Of a stretch of 64,000 nt of DNA, positions 40,707-49,851 are shown one piece after another. How positions within the stretch are numbered: the stretch's first letter is position 1; each line of letters opens with the position of its first letter. The stretch spans positions 124,001-188,000 of the forward strand of contig JAMLIB010000003.1 in the NCBI GenBank assembly GCA_023954415.1, written 5' to 3'. Source of the DNA: Trueperaceae bacterium (lineage in GTDB: Bacteria > Deinococcota > Deinococci > Deinococcales > Trueperaceae). The notes below the pieces were generated by a model. It did not search any database. It was not told where the DNA came from and saw nothing but the letters and a program-made list of their open reading frames with translations. The translations under genes and the position numbers were made by a program.

Positions 40707-41748
40707 ACCGCCTCCTCACCGCGCGCCTGCGCAGCTCGCCCATGAGGCCGCGCGGCACGAAGAGCACGACGATCACGATGAGCAGCCCGTAGATGAGCAG
40801 GTTGGCCTCCGCGAACGCGTTGCGGAACAGCTCGCCTGCCAGTGTGAGCATGGCGGCGCCGATGAGCGGCCCGAAGAGCGTGCCGCGCCCGCCGATGATC
40901 GCGACCAACGCGATGCGCACGCTCAAGTGCAGCTCGAACAGCGGCTGCGGCTGCAGCGCCGAGAGGAAGATGCCGTAGATGCAGCCGCCGAGGGCCGTGA
41001 GCGCCGCCGACAGCATGAAGGCCAGCGACTTCACCGAGACGGGGTTGATGCCCGCCGCCTGGGCGGACGCCTCGTCCTCGCGCACGGCCCGCATCTGGTA
41101 GCCGAGCCTGCCGCGCGTGACGAGCAGCGTCGTCGCGAGCACGAGCACCAGGTAGCCGAGGGCCAACCAGAACTCGGTGCGGCGGCTGAACAGGTCGAGC
41201 CCGAACGGCCTGTCGAGGTCGAAGATGAACAGCCCGATGGCGCCGCCGGTCAGCTTGCGCTCGTTGATCGCGACGAGCCTCAGGATCTCCGCGACGGCGA
41301 TGCTGGAGAGGACGAAGTAGGAGCCGCGCAGGCCGAACGTGATGCGCCCCCAGAGGAGCGCGAGGACGGCGGCGAGCACCATCGCTATGAGCGCGCTCCA
41401 CCACGGCGCGAGGCCGTACTTCGTGGCGGTGACGCCGACGACGTAGGCGCCGAGGCCGACGAATGCGGCGTGGCCGAGGCTCGTCTGGCCGGTCCAGCCG
41501 CCCAGCAGGTCCCAGGCGCTCGCCCAGCCGGCGAGCAGGAGGAGGCCGATGCCCAACGAGAGGGAGCTCGGGAAGACGACGTACCAGGCGGCGCCCGCCG
41601 CGGCCACGGCGGCCAGCCCCAGCCACGGCGCCGCGCCGCGCTCGAGCCAGGGCGCCGATGCTCGCGGAGCCGGCCCGGGTGCCGACGGCGGCGAGGCAGG
41701 AGGCGGACCCGCGCCGGCGTCCGGCGCCCTGTCGGGCGTGCTCGTCAT
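40684..41748 (-). CDS. livM: Branched-chain amino acid-type ABC importer permease LivM (system 1)
   Basis: 354 residues with an N-terminal Pro/Ala-rich tail of about 40 residues and then about 9-10 helices. Conserved LivM features are GWTGQTSLGHAAFVGLGAYV, RGSYFVLSSIAVAEILRL and GGRGTLFGPLIGAAML. It pairs with LivH to form the channel. It overlaps livH by 4 bp. Confidence 0.9.
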
Positions 41749-42632
41749 ACGCGCTTCACCGTGCGCCCGAAGAGCCCCTCCGGCCTCAGCAGCAGGATGA
41801 GGAGGAAGGCGAAGAGCCCGTAGGCGTCACGGTAGCCGGAGGAGAGGTAGGACGCCCCGAGGAACTCGACGACGCCGAGCAGCAGGCCGCCGCCGATGGC
41901 GCCCGGCACGCTGCCGAGGCCGCCGAGCACGGTGACGACGAACGCCTTGAGCGTGTAGCTGGAGCCGACGGTGGGCACGGCGAAGAGGAGCGGCGCGAGG
42001 ATGACGCCTGCGCACATGGCGAGGGCCATGCCGATCCCGAAGACGAGCGCGTGGATGCGCGGCGTGTCGATCCCGACGAGCTCGGCGCCGAGGCGGTTCT
42101 GCGCCGTCGCGCGCACCACCCGCCCGATCTCGGTGCGCGTCAGGATCAGCCAGAGGCCCACGATCACGACGAGGGTTATGGCGCCCGCTATCAGCTGCGC
42201 CACCGGCAGCCGCACCCCGCCGAGCGTCACGGTGGCGGTGGCGTACGGCAGGTAGATCGACTTCGGCTCGGCGCCGAAGATCAGGAACAGCACGTTGGAG
42301 AGGACGAGGGCCAGGCCGAGCGTGGCCAGGAGCGTGCTGTCTGCCGGCGCGTCGATCAGGCGGTGCAGGACGACGCGCTGCAGCGCGGCCCCGAGGACGA
42401 AGCCCAGCGGCGCGGCCACGAGCAGCGCGACGTAGGGGTCCATGCCGAGGCGTTGGAAGAGCACGATGGCCGTGTACATCCCGACGGCCACGAACTCGCC
42501 GTGCGCGAAGTTGATGATGCGCATGACCCCGAAGATGAGCGACAACCCTACGCCGATGAGGGCGTAGATGCCGCCGATCAACAGGCCGCCGCTGAGGTTC
42601 TGTAGGAACGGAGCCAGCCACTCCATGGTCAC
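41745..42632 (-). CDS. livH: Branched-chain amino acid-type ABC importer permease LivH (system 1)
   Basis: 295 residues, normal size. It has GGIYALIGVGLSLIFGVMRI, INFAHGEFVAVGMYTAI, RATAQNRLGAELVGIDTPRI and GGLGSVPGAIGGGLLLG, which are LivH signatures. It follows livK by 38 bp and is translationally coupled to livM. Confidence 0.92.
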   Translation of the reverse strand: MTMEWLAPFLQNLSGGLLIGGIYALIGVGLSLIFGVMRIINFAHGEFVAVGMYTAIVLFQRLGMDPYVALLVAAPLGFVLGAALQRVVLHRLIDAPADSTLLATLGLALVLSNVLFLIFGAEPKSIYLPYATATVTLGGVRLPVAQLIAGAITLVVIVGLWLILTRTEIGRVVRATAQNRLGAELVGIDTPRIHALVFGIGMALAMCAGVILAPLLFAVPTVGSSYTLKAFVVTVLGGLGSVPGAIGGGLLLGVVEFLGASYLSSGYRDAYGLFAFLLILLLRPEGLFGRTVKRV

Positions 42633-42670
42633 TGGCTCCGTCCTGAGGCGAGGTTAGGCAAGCTAGCGCG

Positions 42671-43870
42671 TCAGCGCGCGTTCCAAGACGGGGTCTCGAG
42701 CAGGTCCCCCACGACCTGACCGTTCACGTACACGGTCACGAAGTCGCCGTTCACGACTTGCTCGGCCACGGCGGGCAGCGGGGCCTGGTTCTTGTAGCCC
42801 TGGTAGTCCTCGAACCGGATGGGGCCGTAGACCGTGTCAGGCATGTTCGTGGCGAGGAGCGCGGCGCGCACGTCCGCCGGCGCGAAGGAGGCGGCGCGCT
42901 TCAACACGTCGACGGCCGTGATGACCGCGGCGTACGCCTGGGCGGCGTGGTACGAGGGCGTGCGGCCCAGGATGGCGCTCAGGCGGGCGTTGAGGTCCTG
43001 CGCGCCCGGGTACGGCACGTCCTTCGTCCACATCGTGGCCGTGAACACGTAGTCGGCGGCCGGGCCCGAGCCCTCGATGAAGCCGGGGAGCGCGAAGCCG
43101 GCCGCGCCACCCGCGAACACCTTGGCGTCGAGGCCGACTTCCTGCACCTGGCGCATGAGGGCGACGGAGTCCGCCGCGTACGACACCATGAACAAGATGT
43201 CCGGGTTCAAGGTCTTGAAGCGGTTGAGGATGGGCCGGAAGTCGGCGCCCGCCTGGTCGTAGTCCTGGCGCTGGAGCACCGTGTAGCCGCGCTCGGCGGC
43301 GATCAGGTCGACCGCGTCGGCCACCGCGCTCTCGAACGCGCCGTTGCCGTGCACGGTCACCACGGTCTTGAGGGTCCCGGCGCCGCGCTCGGCGTTGATG
43401 GCGTCGAAGACGTCGAACAGCACCTGGGCGTAGGCGTAGGAAGGCTGGTTGATGCGGAATATCCAGTCGGAGCCGGGCCGCGTGATGGCGTCGTCGGAGG
43501 ACGTGAACACGAGGAACGGCCGCTGCTGGCGCGTGAAGTACTGGGCCAGCGGGTTGGTGATGCCCGAGGAGTACGCGCCCATCACGAGCGGCAGGCCCTG
43601 GTCGACGAGCTTCTCACCGGCCGTGAGCGCGGCGTTGACCTCCGAGATGTCGTCCTCGAACACGACCTCGACGGCGGCGCCGTTCACCCCACCGGCGGCG
43701 TTGACGTCCTCGAGGGCGGCCTGGATGCCGGCCTTGTGCTGCTCGCCGAACTCCGCGAACCGGCCCGTGAGGCTCGTTATGACGCCTATCTTCACGGTCT
43801 CCTGGGCGGTGGCCGCCGCGCTCACCAGCGCCAAGCAGGCTACGAACAGGGCAACGAAGACTCGCTTCAT
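42671..43870 (-). CDS. livK: Periplasmic amino acid/amide-binding protein LivK (system 1)
   Basis: 399 residues with a Sec leader (MKRVFVALFVACLALVSAAA). The receptor-family fold begins TVKIGVITSLTGRFAEFGEQ and KAGIQAALEDVNAAGGVNG; PFLVFTSSDDAITRPGSDWI and RINQPSYAYAQVL follow. The start at 43870 is set by GGAGGAAGC just upstream. It is the first gene of the minus-strand operon to 39197. The ligand pocket cannot be typed by eye; the family covers Leu/Ile/Val, other amino acids, urea and aromatic acids. Confidence 0.9.
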   Translation of the reverse strand: MKRVFVALFVACLALVSAAATAQETVKIGVITSLTGRFAEFGEQHKAGIQAALEDVNAAGGVNGAAVEVVFEDDISEVNAALTAGEKLVDQGLPLVMGAYSSGITNPLAQYFTRQQRPFLVFTSSDDAITRPGSDWIFRINQPSYAYAQVLFDVFDAINAERGAGTLKTVVTVHGNGAFESAVADAVDLIAAERGYTVLQRQDYDQAGADFRPILNRFKTLNPDILFMVSYAADSVALMRQVQEVGLDAKVFAGGAAGFALPGFIEGSGPAADYVFTATMWTKDVPYPGAQDLNARLSAILGRTPSYHAAQAYAAVITAVDVLKRAASFAPADVRAALLATNMPDTVYGPIRFEDYQGYKNQAPLPAVAEQVVNGDFVTVYVNGQVVGDLLETPSWNAR

Positions 43871-44236
43871 GCTTCCTCCAGTGGTGCTGCAGATTGCTTG
43901 TCGCCCCAAGTTAGCAGCCGACGGTGCCGGTAGTGGCGGCGAACGTGACGGATGCCCGTACACACCCGGCGTTGCACGAACCGCGGCGCCGGTGCCGCGG
44001 CCCGGCCACGCCACGGGGTGTAGACTGCTCATCCATCTCCAGGACGGGATGTCAGGCCCTTTGAAGCTTCGCCAAGTCACTACCCAAGACCGAGACCGAT
44101 CCCCGCGCCGGGCAGCCCGCGCCCGGCAGCTGCCCGCGGCGTCAAAGCGGCGGGCCGAGCGCGGCGGGTCGTGCGGCCGCGAGGCGTTGGTGCCCGGCCT
44201 CGGCACGGGGCGGCTCGAGCCGGTGAGGTGGTCGGC
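43871..44236. other. Non-coding region between divergent livK and Na/Pi transporter genes
   Basis: 366 bp without a convincing gene. TAGACT at 44021-44026 is a possible -10 box for the phosphate transporter, which would give it a leader of about 200 nt. The leader is GC-rich with several CCGCGCC/GGCGCGG-type partial dyads near 43980-44130. A frame of about 65 codons from ATG 44049 is Arg-rich and unlike neighbouring proteins. No riboswitch class was recognised. Confidence 0.4.
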
Positions 44237-45820
44237 GTGCTGCTGACCATGCTCGGCGGCCTGGCGCTCCTGCTGACGGGCACGTACCGGATCTCGGCCG
44301 CGCTGCAGGAGGCCATCGGCCCGGCGTCGCGCCGCTGGCTGGCGTTGGCGACCAGGTCACCCGTCATGGCGCTGCTGACGGGCACGGCGGTGGCCGCGGC
44401 GACGCAGAGCGGCACGTCCATCTCCGTGACCATCCTCGGCCTGCTCGGCAGCGGCTTCGTGGCCGTGCGCGAGGGGATAGTCATGCTCATGGGCGCCAAG
44501 CTCGGCGCCACGCTCGCCATGCAGTTGGCGGCTTTCCACCTCTCCGACTACGCCCTGCCCATGATCGGCGTCGGCTACGTCCTCGCGCTGTGGCGCAGGG
44601 GCAAGGCCGTCGGCGAGTTCCTGCTCGGCACGGGCTTGCTCTTCTTCGGCCTTGAGCTCACGGTCCAGTCGGTCTCGGGCCTGAGCTCCAGCGAGGTCTT
44701 CAACGTCCTCGTCCGGGCGGCCGAGCAGCAGCCCCTCGCCGTCCTCGCCCTCGGCGGCGCGCTCGGCACGATGCTGTCGAGCTCCAACGCCGCCACGGCC
44801 GTGGCGCTCGGCCTGCACGTGGCCGGCGCCGTCTCCCTCGAGACGGCCCTCGCCCTCGTGGTCGGCGGCAACGCCGGCGCGGGCGTCCTCCCCCTCATGG
44901 TGTCCCGCAGCTTCGACTCGAACGCGCAGCGCGCCGGCCTCATGCAGATGCTGGTCCTCGTGTTCGGCGCCGTGGCCGTCGTCCTCTTCCTCGGACCAGC
45001 GACCGACCTGCTCAGGGCCATTGGCGGGGGCGGGGCCCGCGAGGTCGCCAACGCCCACACGCTCTTCAACCTGGCCGTCGCGCTCTTCGGCACCGTGTTC
45101 TGCCGCCTGCTCGCCCCCTTGAGTGCCAAGCTCGTCCCCATGACGGACGACGACTCGGCGCCCAAGTACTTGCGGGCCGAGGCCGTCTCCGACCCCCAGC
45201 TCGGCCTCGCCCTCGCGAGGCGCGAGACCGTGCGCATCAGCGACCAGGTGGTCGTGATGACCGAGCGGGCCATGGAGTACCTGGCGAGCGGCCGGTGGGA
45301 CCCGGGCCCCATCGCCGCCAGGGAGCTGAAGGTCGACCGCCTCACGTTCAGGGTCGTCGACTACGTCGCCCGCATCCGCAGGGCGAACGGCGAGGACCCG
45401 ATCTCGGAACGGCTGCTCCTCACCGCTACGGAGCTCGAGCACATGGGCGACCAGATCAGGCGTCTCGCCAGGCGCGAGGAGAAGCTCAAGAGCGAGGGCG
45501 TCGAGTTCAGCAAGGAGGGCCGCTCCGAGCTGGCCGCCACTGGCGAGCGCGTCCTCACGCGCATGCGCAACGCGTTCACGGCCCTGGCGACGGGCGACAA
45601 GGGTATGGCGCGGAACGTCATCGCCGGGCGGCACGCCCTCGAGGAGCACATCGCCACCATGCGCGTCGCGCACTTGGCGCGGTTGGAGGCGCAGCTGCCC
45701 GAGTCGCGCGCGTCGAGTTCCCACCACCTCGAGGTCCTGACGCTCATGCGCGACCTGGACGCCAGCGTCACCCGCGTCGCCGGCTGGGCGGCGGAGATGG
45801 AGGAACATGTCGGACGTTGA
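44237..45820 (+). CDS. Na+/phosphate cotransporter with C-terminal PhoU-like domain
   Basis: About 527 residues. Two inverted membrane repeats carry the QSS-like motifs AATQSGTSISVTILG and TMLSSSNAATAVALGL, as in NptA/SLC34-type transporters. The C-terminal 190 residues are helical and PhoU-like (LALARRETVRISDQVVVMTE, LLLTATELEHMGDQIRRLAR and later EHIATMRVAHLARLE). It imports phosphate in the inner membrane, with the PhoU part likely regulating. The start is uncertain among GTG 44228, GTG 44237 and ATG 44249, all just before the first helix; 44237 has GAGGTGG upstream. It overlaps the GNAT gene by 14 bp. Confidence 0.85.
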   Translation: MLLTMLGGLALLLTGTYRISAALQEAIGPASRRWLALATRSPVMALLTGTAVAAATQSGTSISVTILGLLGSGFVAVREGIVMLMGAKLGATLAMQLAAFHLSDYALPMIGVGYVLALWRRGKAVGEFLLGTGLLFFGLELTVQSVSGLSSSEVFNVLVRAAEQQPLAVLALGGALGTMLSSSNAATAVALGLHVAGAVSLETALALVVGGNAGAGVLPLMVSRSFDSNAQRAGLMQMLVLVFGAVAVVLFLGPATDLLRAIGGGGAREVANAHTLFNLAVALFGTVFCRLLAPLSAKLVPMTDDDSAPKYLRAEAVSDPQLGLALARRETVRISDQVVVMTERAMEYLASGRWDPGPIAARELKVDRLTFRVVDYVARIRRANGEDPISERLLLTATELEHMGDQIRRLARREEKLKSEGVEFSKEGRSELAATGERVLTRMRNAFTALATGDKGMARNVIAGRHALEEHIATMRVAHLARLEAQLPESRASSSHHLEVLTLMRDLDASVTRVAGWAAEMEEHVGR

Positions 45821-47057
45821 CGATCCCCGCCCGCCGGCCGCTTCGCAGAGTGCTGCGCGCCCTTCCGAGCACGTTTCGGAAGCCTCTCCGCGGGGTTCGG
45901 AAGGAACCATGCGCCCCCCGCACGCCTTCTCGCTCGACCTAGGCGACGGTCTGGCCCTGCGGCTACGCGAGCCGCATCACGCGCCCGAGTACCGGGCCAT
46001 GTTGGAAGCCAACCGGCCCCATCTCGAGCGGTGGCTGCCCGTCTTCGCCCCGTTGCGGCCCGAGGACGCGGCGAAACTGACGGCCGCCTCCCTCGAGCTG
46101 TTCGTAGCGGGCGCGGGTTGGGAAGCCGACCTCTGCGAGCGGGGCGAGCCGGTCGGCGTCATCCGGCTGCACCGCCGCTCGGAGGCCGGGGGCAGCAGCG
46201 AGGTCGGCTACTGGATCGCCGCCGCGCACGAGGGACGCGGGCTCGTCACCCGCGCGATGAGCGGCGTGCTGCGCTACCTCTTCGACGGCTTCGAGGTCGG
46301 CCACGTCAGCCTCGTCACGGCGACGGACAACGTGCGCTCGCGCCGCGTTGCCGAGCGGCTCGGCTTCGACCTCGAGGCCGTGATGCGGCGCTCGTCCATC
46401 TCCGTCACCGGCGAGCCGGTCGACCAGGCGTTCTACGGGCTCGCGAGGGAAGACGGGGGCGATGCGGCGGCGGCGTACGCGCGCTTCACGCTGCCGGTCG
46501 ACGAGGAACTCGAGCTGGTGGTCCTGGAGCTGCCGGACGCGGCGAGGCTGACGGAGCTGGCCCAGCGCAACGCGCGGGAGCTGCAGCAGTGGATGCCGTG
46601 GGCCGCGGACCTCTCCCCGGAGGCGCTGAAGGGGTTCATCACCGGCCGCGTGCTGCCGGCCATCGCGAAGGGCGATGGCTTCGAGGCGGGCGTGCTCGAG
46701 CGCGGGCGGCTCGTCGGCATGGTGGGCGTGCACCACGTGGCCACGGACCTGCGGCGCGGCGAGATCGGCTACTGGCTGGACGCGGCGCGGTACGGCAACG
46801 GCATCGTCACCAGGAGCGTCAACGCGGTCCTCGCGCGCTGTTTCGAGTCGCCGGCCTGCGGCGGCCGACCGTTCGAGCGCATGGAGATCAGGGCCGACGT
46901 CGACAACCTGCGCAGCCGCGCCGTGGCCGAGCGGCTGGGGTTCGCGTTCGAGGGCGTGCTGCGGCGCTTCATCCACAACCGGGACGCCCACCGCGACTGC
47001 GCCGTCTACAGCCTGCTGCGAGACGAGTGGGTGGCCAGGCACCCGCCGGAGGCGTAG
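45807..47057 (+). CDS. Tandem GNAT N-acyltransferase (two RimJ/RimL-type domains)
   Basis: 416 residues made of two acetyltransferase domains of about 185 residues each. Domain 1 (35-220) has SSEVGYWIAAAHEGRGLVTR and DNVRSRRVAERLGFDLE. Domain 2 (230-416) has RGEIGYWLDAARYGNGIVTR and DNLRSRAVAERLGFAFEGVL. Both keep the acyl-CoA loop and the C-terminal N-x-R-S-x-x-V-A-E-R-L-G-F motif, so both may be active. ATG 45807 has GGAGG upstream; ATG 45909 (GGAAGGA upstream) is an equally good start just before domain 1. Substrates may be protein N-termini or amino acids. The neighbouring enzyme gene acts on N-acylated amino acids. Confidence 0.85.
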   Translation: MSDVDDPRPPAASQSAARPSEHVSEASPRGSEGTMRPPHAFSLDLGDGLALRLREPHHAPEYRAMLEANRPHLERWLPVFAPLRPEDAAKLTAASLELFVAGAGWEADLCERGEPVGVIRLHRRSEAGGSSEVGYWIAAAHEGRGLVTRAMSGVLRYLFDGFEVGHVSLVTATDNVRSRRVAERLGFDLEAVMRRSSISVTGEPVDQAFYGLAREDGGDAAAAYARFTLPVDEELELVVLELPDAARLTELAQRNARELQQWMPWAADLSPEALKGFITGRVLPAIAKGDGFEAGVLERGRLVGMVGVHHVATDLRRGEIGYWLDAARYGNGIVTRSVNAVLARCFESPACGGRPFERMEIRADVDNLRSRAVAERLGFAFEGVLRRFIHNRDAHRDCAVYSLLRDEWVARHPPEA

Positions 47058-47138
47058 GCCTAGGCAAGGCGTGGTTCCCGGCGCGGCGGGTAGGCGCGGC
47101 GCGAACTCCGGCAGCGCCGAGAAGCTTGAGGCAGGCGC

Positions 47139-48245
47139 TCAGCCGGCCAGCGCTTGGTGGCGGGTCGTGAGGCGCTCCACCAGGCCACGCTTCAGCGTCA
47201 CGCCCGTGCCCGGCCCGGTCGGCACGCTCTGCACGCCGTTCTCGGCTTCGAGCGGCTCCTCCACGATGTCCTCGTTCCAGTAGCGGCTGGCGCTCGACGT
47301 GTCGCCCGGCAGGGTGAAGCCCTCCAGCGTGCTGATATGCAGGCAGTGCGCCCTGCCGACGCCGCTCTCGAGCATGCCGCCGCACCAGACGGGCGCGCCG
47401 AACGCCTTGGCGACGTCGTGCACCATGCGCGCCGCCAGATGGCCGCGCACGCGGCCGGTCTTGACGTTGATGACGCGACCGGCGCCGATGGCGAGGCCCT
47501 TGCGCGCGTCGTCCGGCGAGTGGATGCTCTCGTCGAGGCAGATGGCCGTGTCCAGCTGCGCTTGCAGCCCGGCATGGTCGATCAGGTCGTCGAAGGCGAG
47601 GGGTTGCTCGATGTACGCCAGGCCGAACTCGTCGAGCTCCCGCAGGCGCGGCGCGTCCGTCAGGCGGTAGGCGCTGTTGGCGTCGACGGTGAGCTCGATG
47701 TCGGGCAGCGCGGCCCGCACGGCGGCCACGGGCTCGACGTCCCAGCCGGGTGCGATCTTGAGCTTGATGCGCCGGTAGCCGAGCGCCGCGTTGTGCCGCG
47801 CGAGCTCGACCGTCTCCTCGACGCTGTCCTGGATGCCGAGCGAGATGCCGACGGCTATCGGACGGAGGCGCCCGCCGAGGAGCTGCCATAGGGGCACGCC
47901 GAGCGCGCGCGCCTGCAGGTCCCAGAAGGCCATCTCGACCGCCGCCACCGCCATGTTGTGGCCGCGGACGTAGCGGAGCTCGTGCAGGAGCTCGGCGGCG
48001 GAGTCGTAGTTCTTGCCGAGCAGCAGCGGCGCGACGAAGCTCTCGATCACGTGCCAGGCCGTGTCGACGGTCTCGTACGAGTAGCCGGGGAACTCCCCCG
48101 CCGTGCACTCCGACACCCCCTCGAGACCGCCGGAGAACACGGACACGAGCAGGACACGCCTGTCCTGCTCCACTCCGAACGACGTGCGGAAGGGGAACTT
48201 GAGGCGCATGGCGACCTCGCGGAGTTCGATGCGGTCGATCCTCAT
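47139..48245 (-). CDS. menC: o-Succinylbenzoate synthase / N-acylamino acid racemase-like enolase
   Basis: 368 residues of the MLE subgroup. Motifs: capping-loop FPFRTSFGVEQDRRVLL, the KxK acid-base pair in RRIKLKIAPGWD, metal ligands DANSAY, EQPL and LDESIHS, and the second lysine in NVKTGRVRGH. W-C-G-G-M-L-E-S-G-V-G and the residues near it match the NAAAR/OSBS branch common in Deinococcus and Thermus. It could serve menaquinone synthesis, racemise N-succinyl amino acids, or both; family members are often promiscuous. No other men gene is near, while an acyltransferase gene converges on it, which favours N-acylamino acid chemistry. Confidence 0.85.
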   Translation of the reverse strand: MRIDRIELREVAMRLKFPFRTSFGVEQDRRVLLVSVFSGGLEGVSECTAGEFPGYSYETVDTAWHVIESFVAPLLLGKNYDSAAELLHELRYVRGHNMAVAAVEMAFWDLQARALGVPLWQLLGGRLRPIAVGISLGIQDSVEETVELARHNAALGYRRIKLKIAPGWDVEPVAAVRAALPDIELTVDANSAYRLTDAPRLRELDEFGLAYIEQPLAFDDLIDHAGLQAQLDTAICLDESIHSPDDARKGLAIGAGRVINVKTGRVRGHLAARMVHDVAKAFGAPVWCGGMLESGVGRAHCLHISTLEGFTLPGDTSSASRYWNEDIVEEPLEAENGVQSVPTGPGTGVTLKRGLVERLTTRHQALAG

Positions 48246-48480
48246 GGGTTAGGCAACCTTCCATACGGGCGGAGACACCCGCCGTGAGTGCTCGGCCGCG
48301 GTCGGGCGCGGCCGTCTTCCATGGGCGAATCATGCCACGCGCCTCGCGCACGCCTCGCGCCGTGGTCGCCCGGCGCCGATGATAGGGCCGATGGCCGCTA
48401 GGCGGGTCGCGGCGTGAGGCGTCGAGATATCGCGTCCGGCACGGTAACTGCCTACGCCAATGGCCGAGGTGCGATGAGCG

Positions 48481-48509
48481 TTGACACCTCTCCGGGGACC
48501 CCGTATATA
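48481..48509 (+). promoter_or_regulatory. Strong sigma-70-type promoter of liv system 2
   Basis: TTGACA (48481-48486), a 17-bp spacer and TATATA (48504-48509) form a near-consensus promoter 107 bp upstream of the livK start. The leader has ACGTCC near 48580 and GGACGT near 48604, which could pair and cover the ribosome-binding site. The rest of 48246-48480 shows no gene or clear structure. Confidence 0.75.
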
Positions 48510-48615
48510 GTGCAGCGACGTACAAAGCAACGCGTGATGGCGGCGCATGCCGCGCGATCGGCTAGGCAGCGCGCCTCACGTCCACGGCTCCGGTCGTGAG
48601 AGAGGACGTAACCGT

Positions 48616-49755
48616 ATGAGGCGTATAGCCGTAACGCTCGCGCTCGCGCTGGCACTGGGCGGGCTCGCACTGGCCCAGGGAACGATCAAGATCGGGGTGT
48701 TCCTCGAACTGTCCGGCCGCATGGCCGTCACGGGTAACGACACGCTCTACGGCGTGCGCGTCGCGAACGAGCAGCAGCCGACCGTCAACGGCGCGACCGT
48801 CGAGCTGTCCATCTGCGACAACGCTTCCACGCCGGAAGGCTCGGTGGCGTGCGCCAACCGGTTCGTGGACGAGGGGGTCGTGGCCGTCATCGGGTCGTAC
48901 TCCTCCAGCCACTCCATCCCGGCGGCCGGCGTGTTGCAGCCTGCCGGTGTCGTCATGGTCTCGACCGGCTCGACCAACCCCGCCACCACGCAGGTCGGCG
49001 ACTACATCTTCCGCATCCCGTACACCGACCAGTTCCAGGGCGCCGTGGCGGCGCAGTACGCGCGTAACGACGCCGGTGCTGCGAGCGTCGCGATCTTCCG
49101 CCAGCAGGACGACGACTACTCCGTCGGTCTCTCCGGCTTCTTCAAGGACGCCTACGAGGCCTTGGGCGGCAGGACCACCGTCCTCGACTACACGGCGAAC
49201 ACGGTCGACTTCTCGGCTCAGATCAACAACCTGCGCTCCTTCAACCCCGACTTCATCTACTACACGGGCTTCTGCGCCGAGGCCGCCTCGCTCGTCCCGC
49301 AGCTCCGCCAGCAGGGCTTCACGCAGTCCATCCTCGGCGGCGACGCCTCCGACGACACGCAGTGCCCCGATGGCGGCGGCGCGGCGTTCGACGGCTTCAC
49401 CTTCACGTCCTTCGGCGAGCCGGAAGTCCTCACTGGGGCCGCCGCCGAGCGCGCGGCCGAGTTCCGCACGGCGTTCGAGAAGAGCTACACGCTCGATCAC
49501 TTCACGGGCTTCACCCTCTCCGGTGCCGACGCCTACAAGGTGCTCGTCCAGGCCATCACCGACGCCGGCAGCACCGACCGCGCCGCCATCCGCGACGCGC
49601 TGGCGAGCCTCAAGGACTTCCCCGGCGTCTCCGGCGACATCACGTACGTCGGCACCGACGGCACGCCGGCCAACCGCGTCATGGGTCTCTACGCCTACCA
49701 GTTCTCCGGCGACTCCTGGACCAAGGCCGTCCTGAAGGGCATCTCGCTCGAGTAA
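48616..49755 (+). CDS. livK: Periplasmic amino acid/amide-binding protein LivK (system 2)
   Basis: 379 residues with a Sec leader (IAVTLALALALGGLALAQ). The mature protein begins TIKIGVFLELSGRMAVTGND. Two Cys (SICDNASTPEGSVACANRF) may form a disulfide, and others are in GFCAEAAS and DDTQCPDGG. It is a type I periplasmic binding protein, more distant from system 1 LivK. ATG 48616 follows AGAGGACGTAACCGT. A strong promoter lies upstream and a strong hairpin after the gene, so it is likely made in excess over the membrane parts. Confidence 0.9.
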   Translation: MRRIAVTLALALALGGLALAQGTIKIGVFLELSGRMAVTGNDTLYGVRVANEQQPTVNGATVELSICDNASTPEGSVACANRFVDEGVVAVIGSYSSSHSIPAAGVLQPAGVVMVSTGSTNPATTQVGDYIFRIPYTDQFQGAVAAQYARNDAGAASVAIFRQQDDDYSVGLSGFFKDAYEALGGRTTVLDYTANTVDFSAQINNLRSFNPDFIYYTGFCAEAASLVPQLRQQGFTQSILGGDASDDTQCPDGGGAAFDGFTFTSFGEPEVLTGAAAERAAEFRTAFEKSYTLDHFTGFTLSGADAYKVLVQAITDAGSTDRAAIRDALASLKDFPGVSGDITYVGTDGTPANRVMGLYAYQFSGDSWTKAVLKGISLE

Positions 49756-49774
49756 GCGCTGCGCTCACGCACGT

Positions 49775-49817
49775 GGCCGGTTCGGTGGGGGTCGCTTGGT
49801 CCCCCACCGGACCGGCC
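49775..49817 (+). terminator. Long hairpin between livK and livH of system 2
   Basis: 49775-49791 (GGCCGGTTCGGTGGGGG) pairs with 49801-49817 over 17 bp with a single G-T pair and a 9-nt loop, without a U-run. It separates the binding-protein gene from the permease genes and probably reduces read-through or stabilises livK mRNA. Confidence 0.7.
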
Positions 49818-49851
49818 ATAAGAGCGGTCTCTTGCGAGGACGGAGAGTAGT

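Noticed and set aside
44049-44246. A possible small gene in the livK/Na-Pi gap
   Set aside because: Arg/Ala-rich and overlapping the transporter start; no ribosome-binding site. It reads as GC-driven noise.
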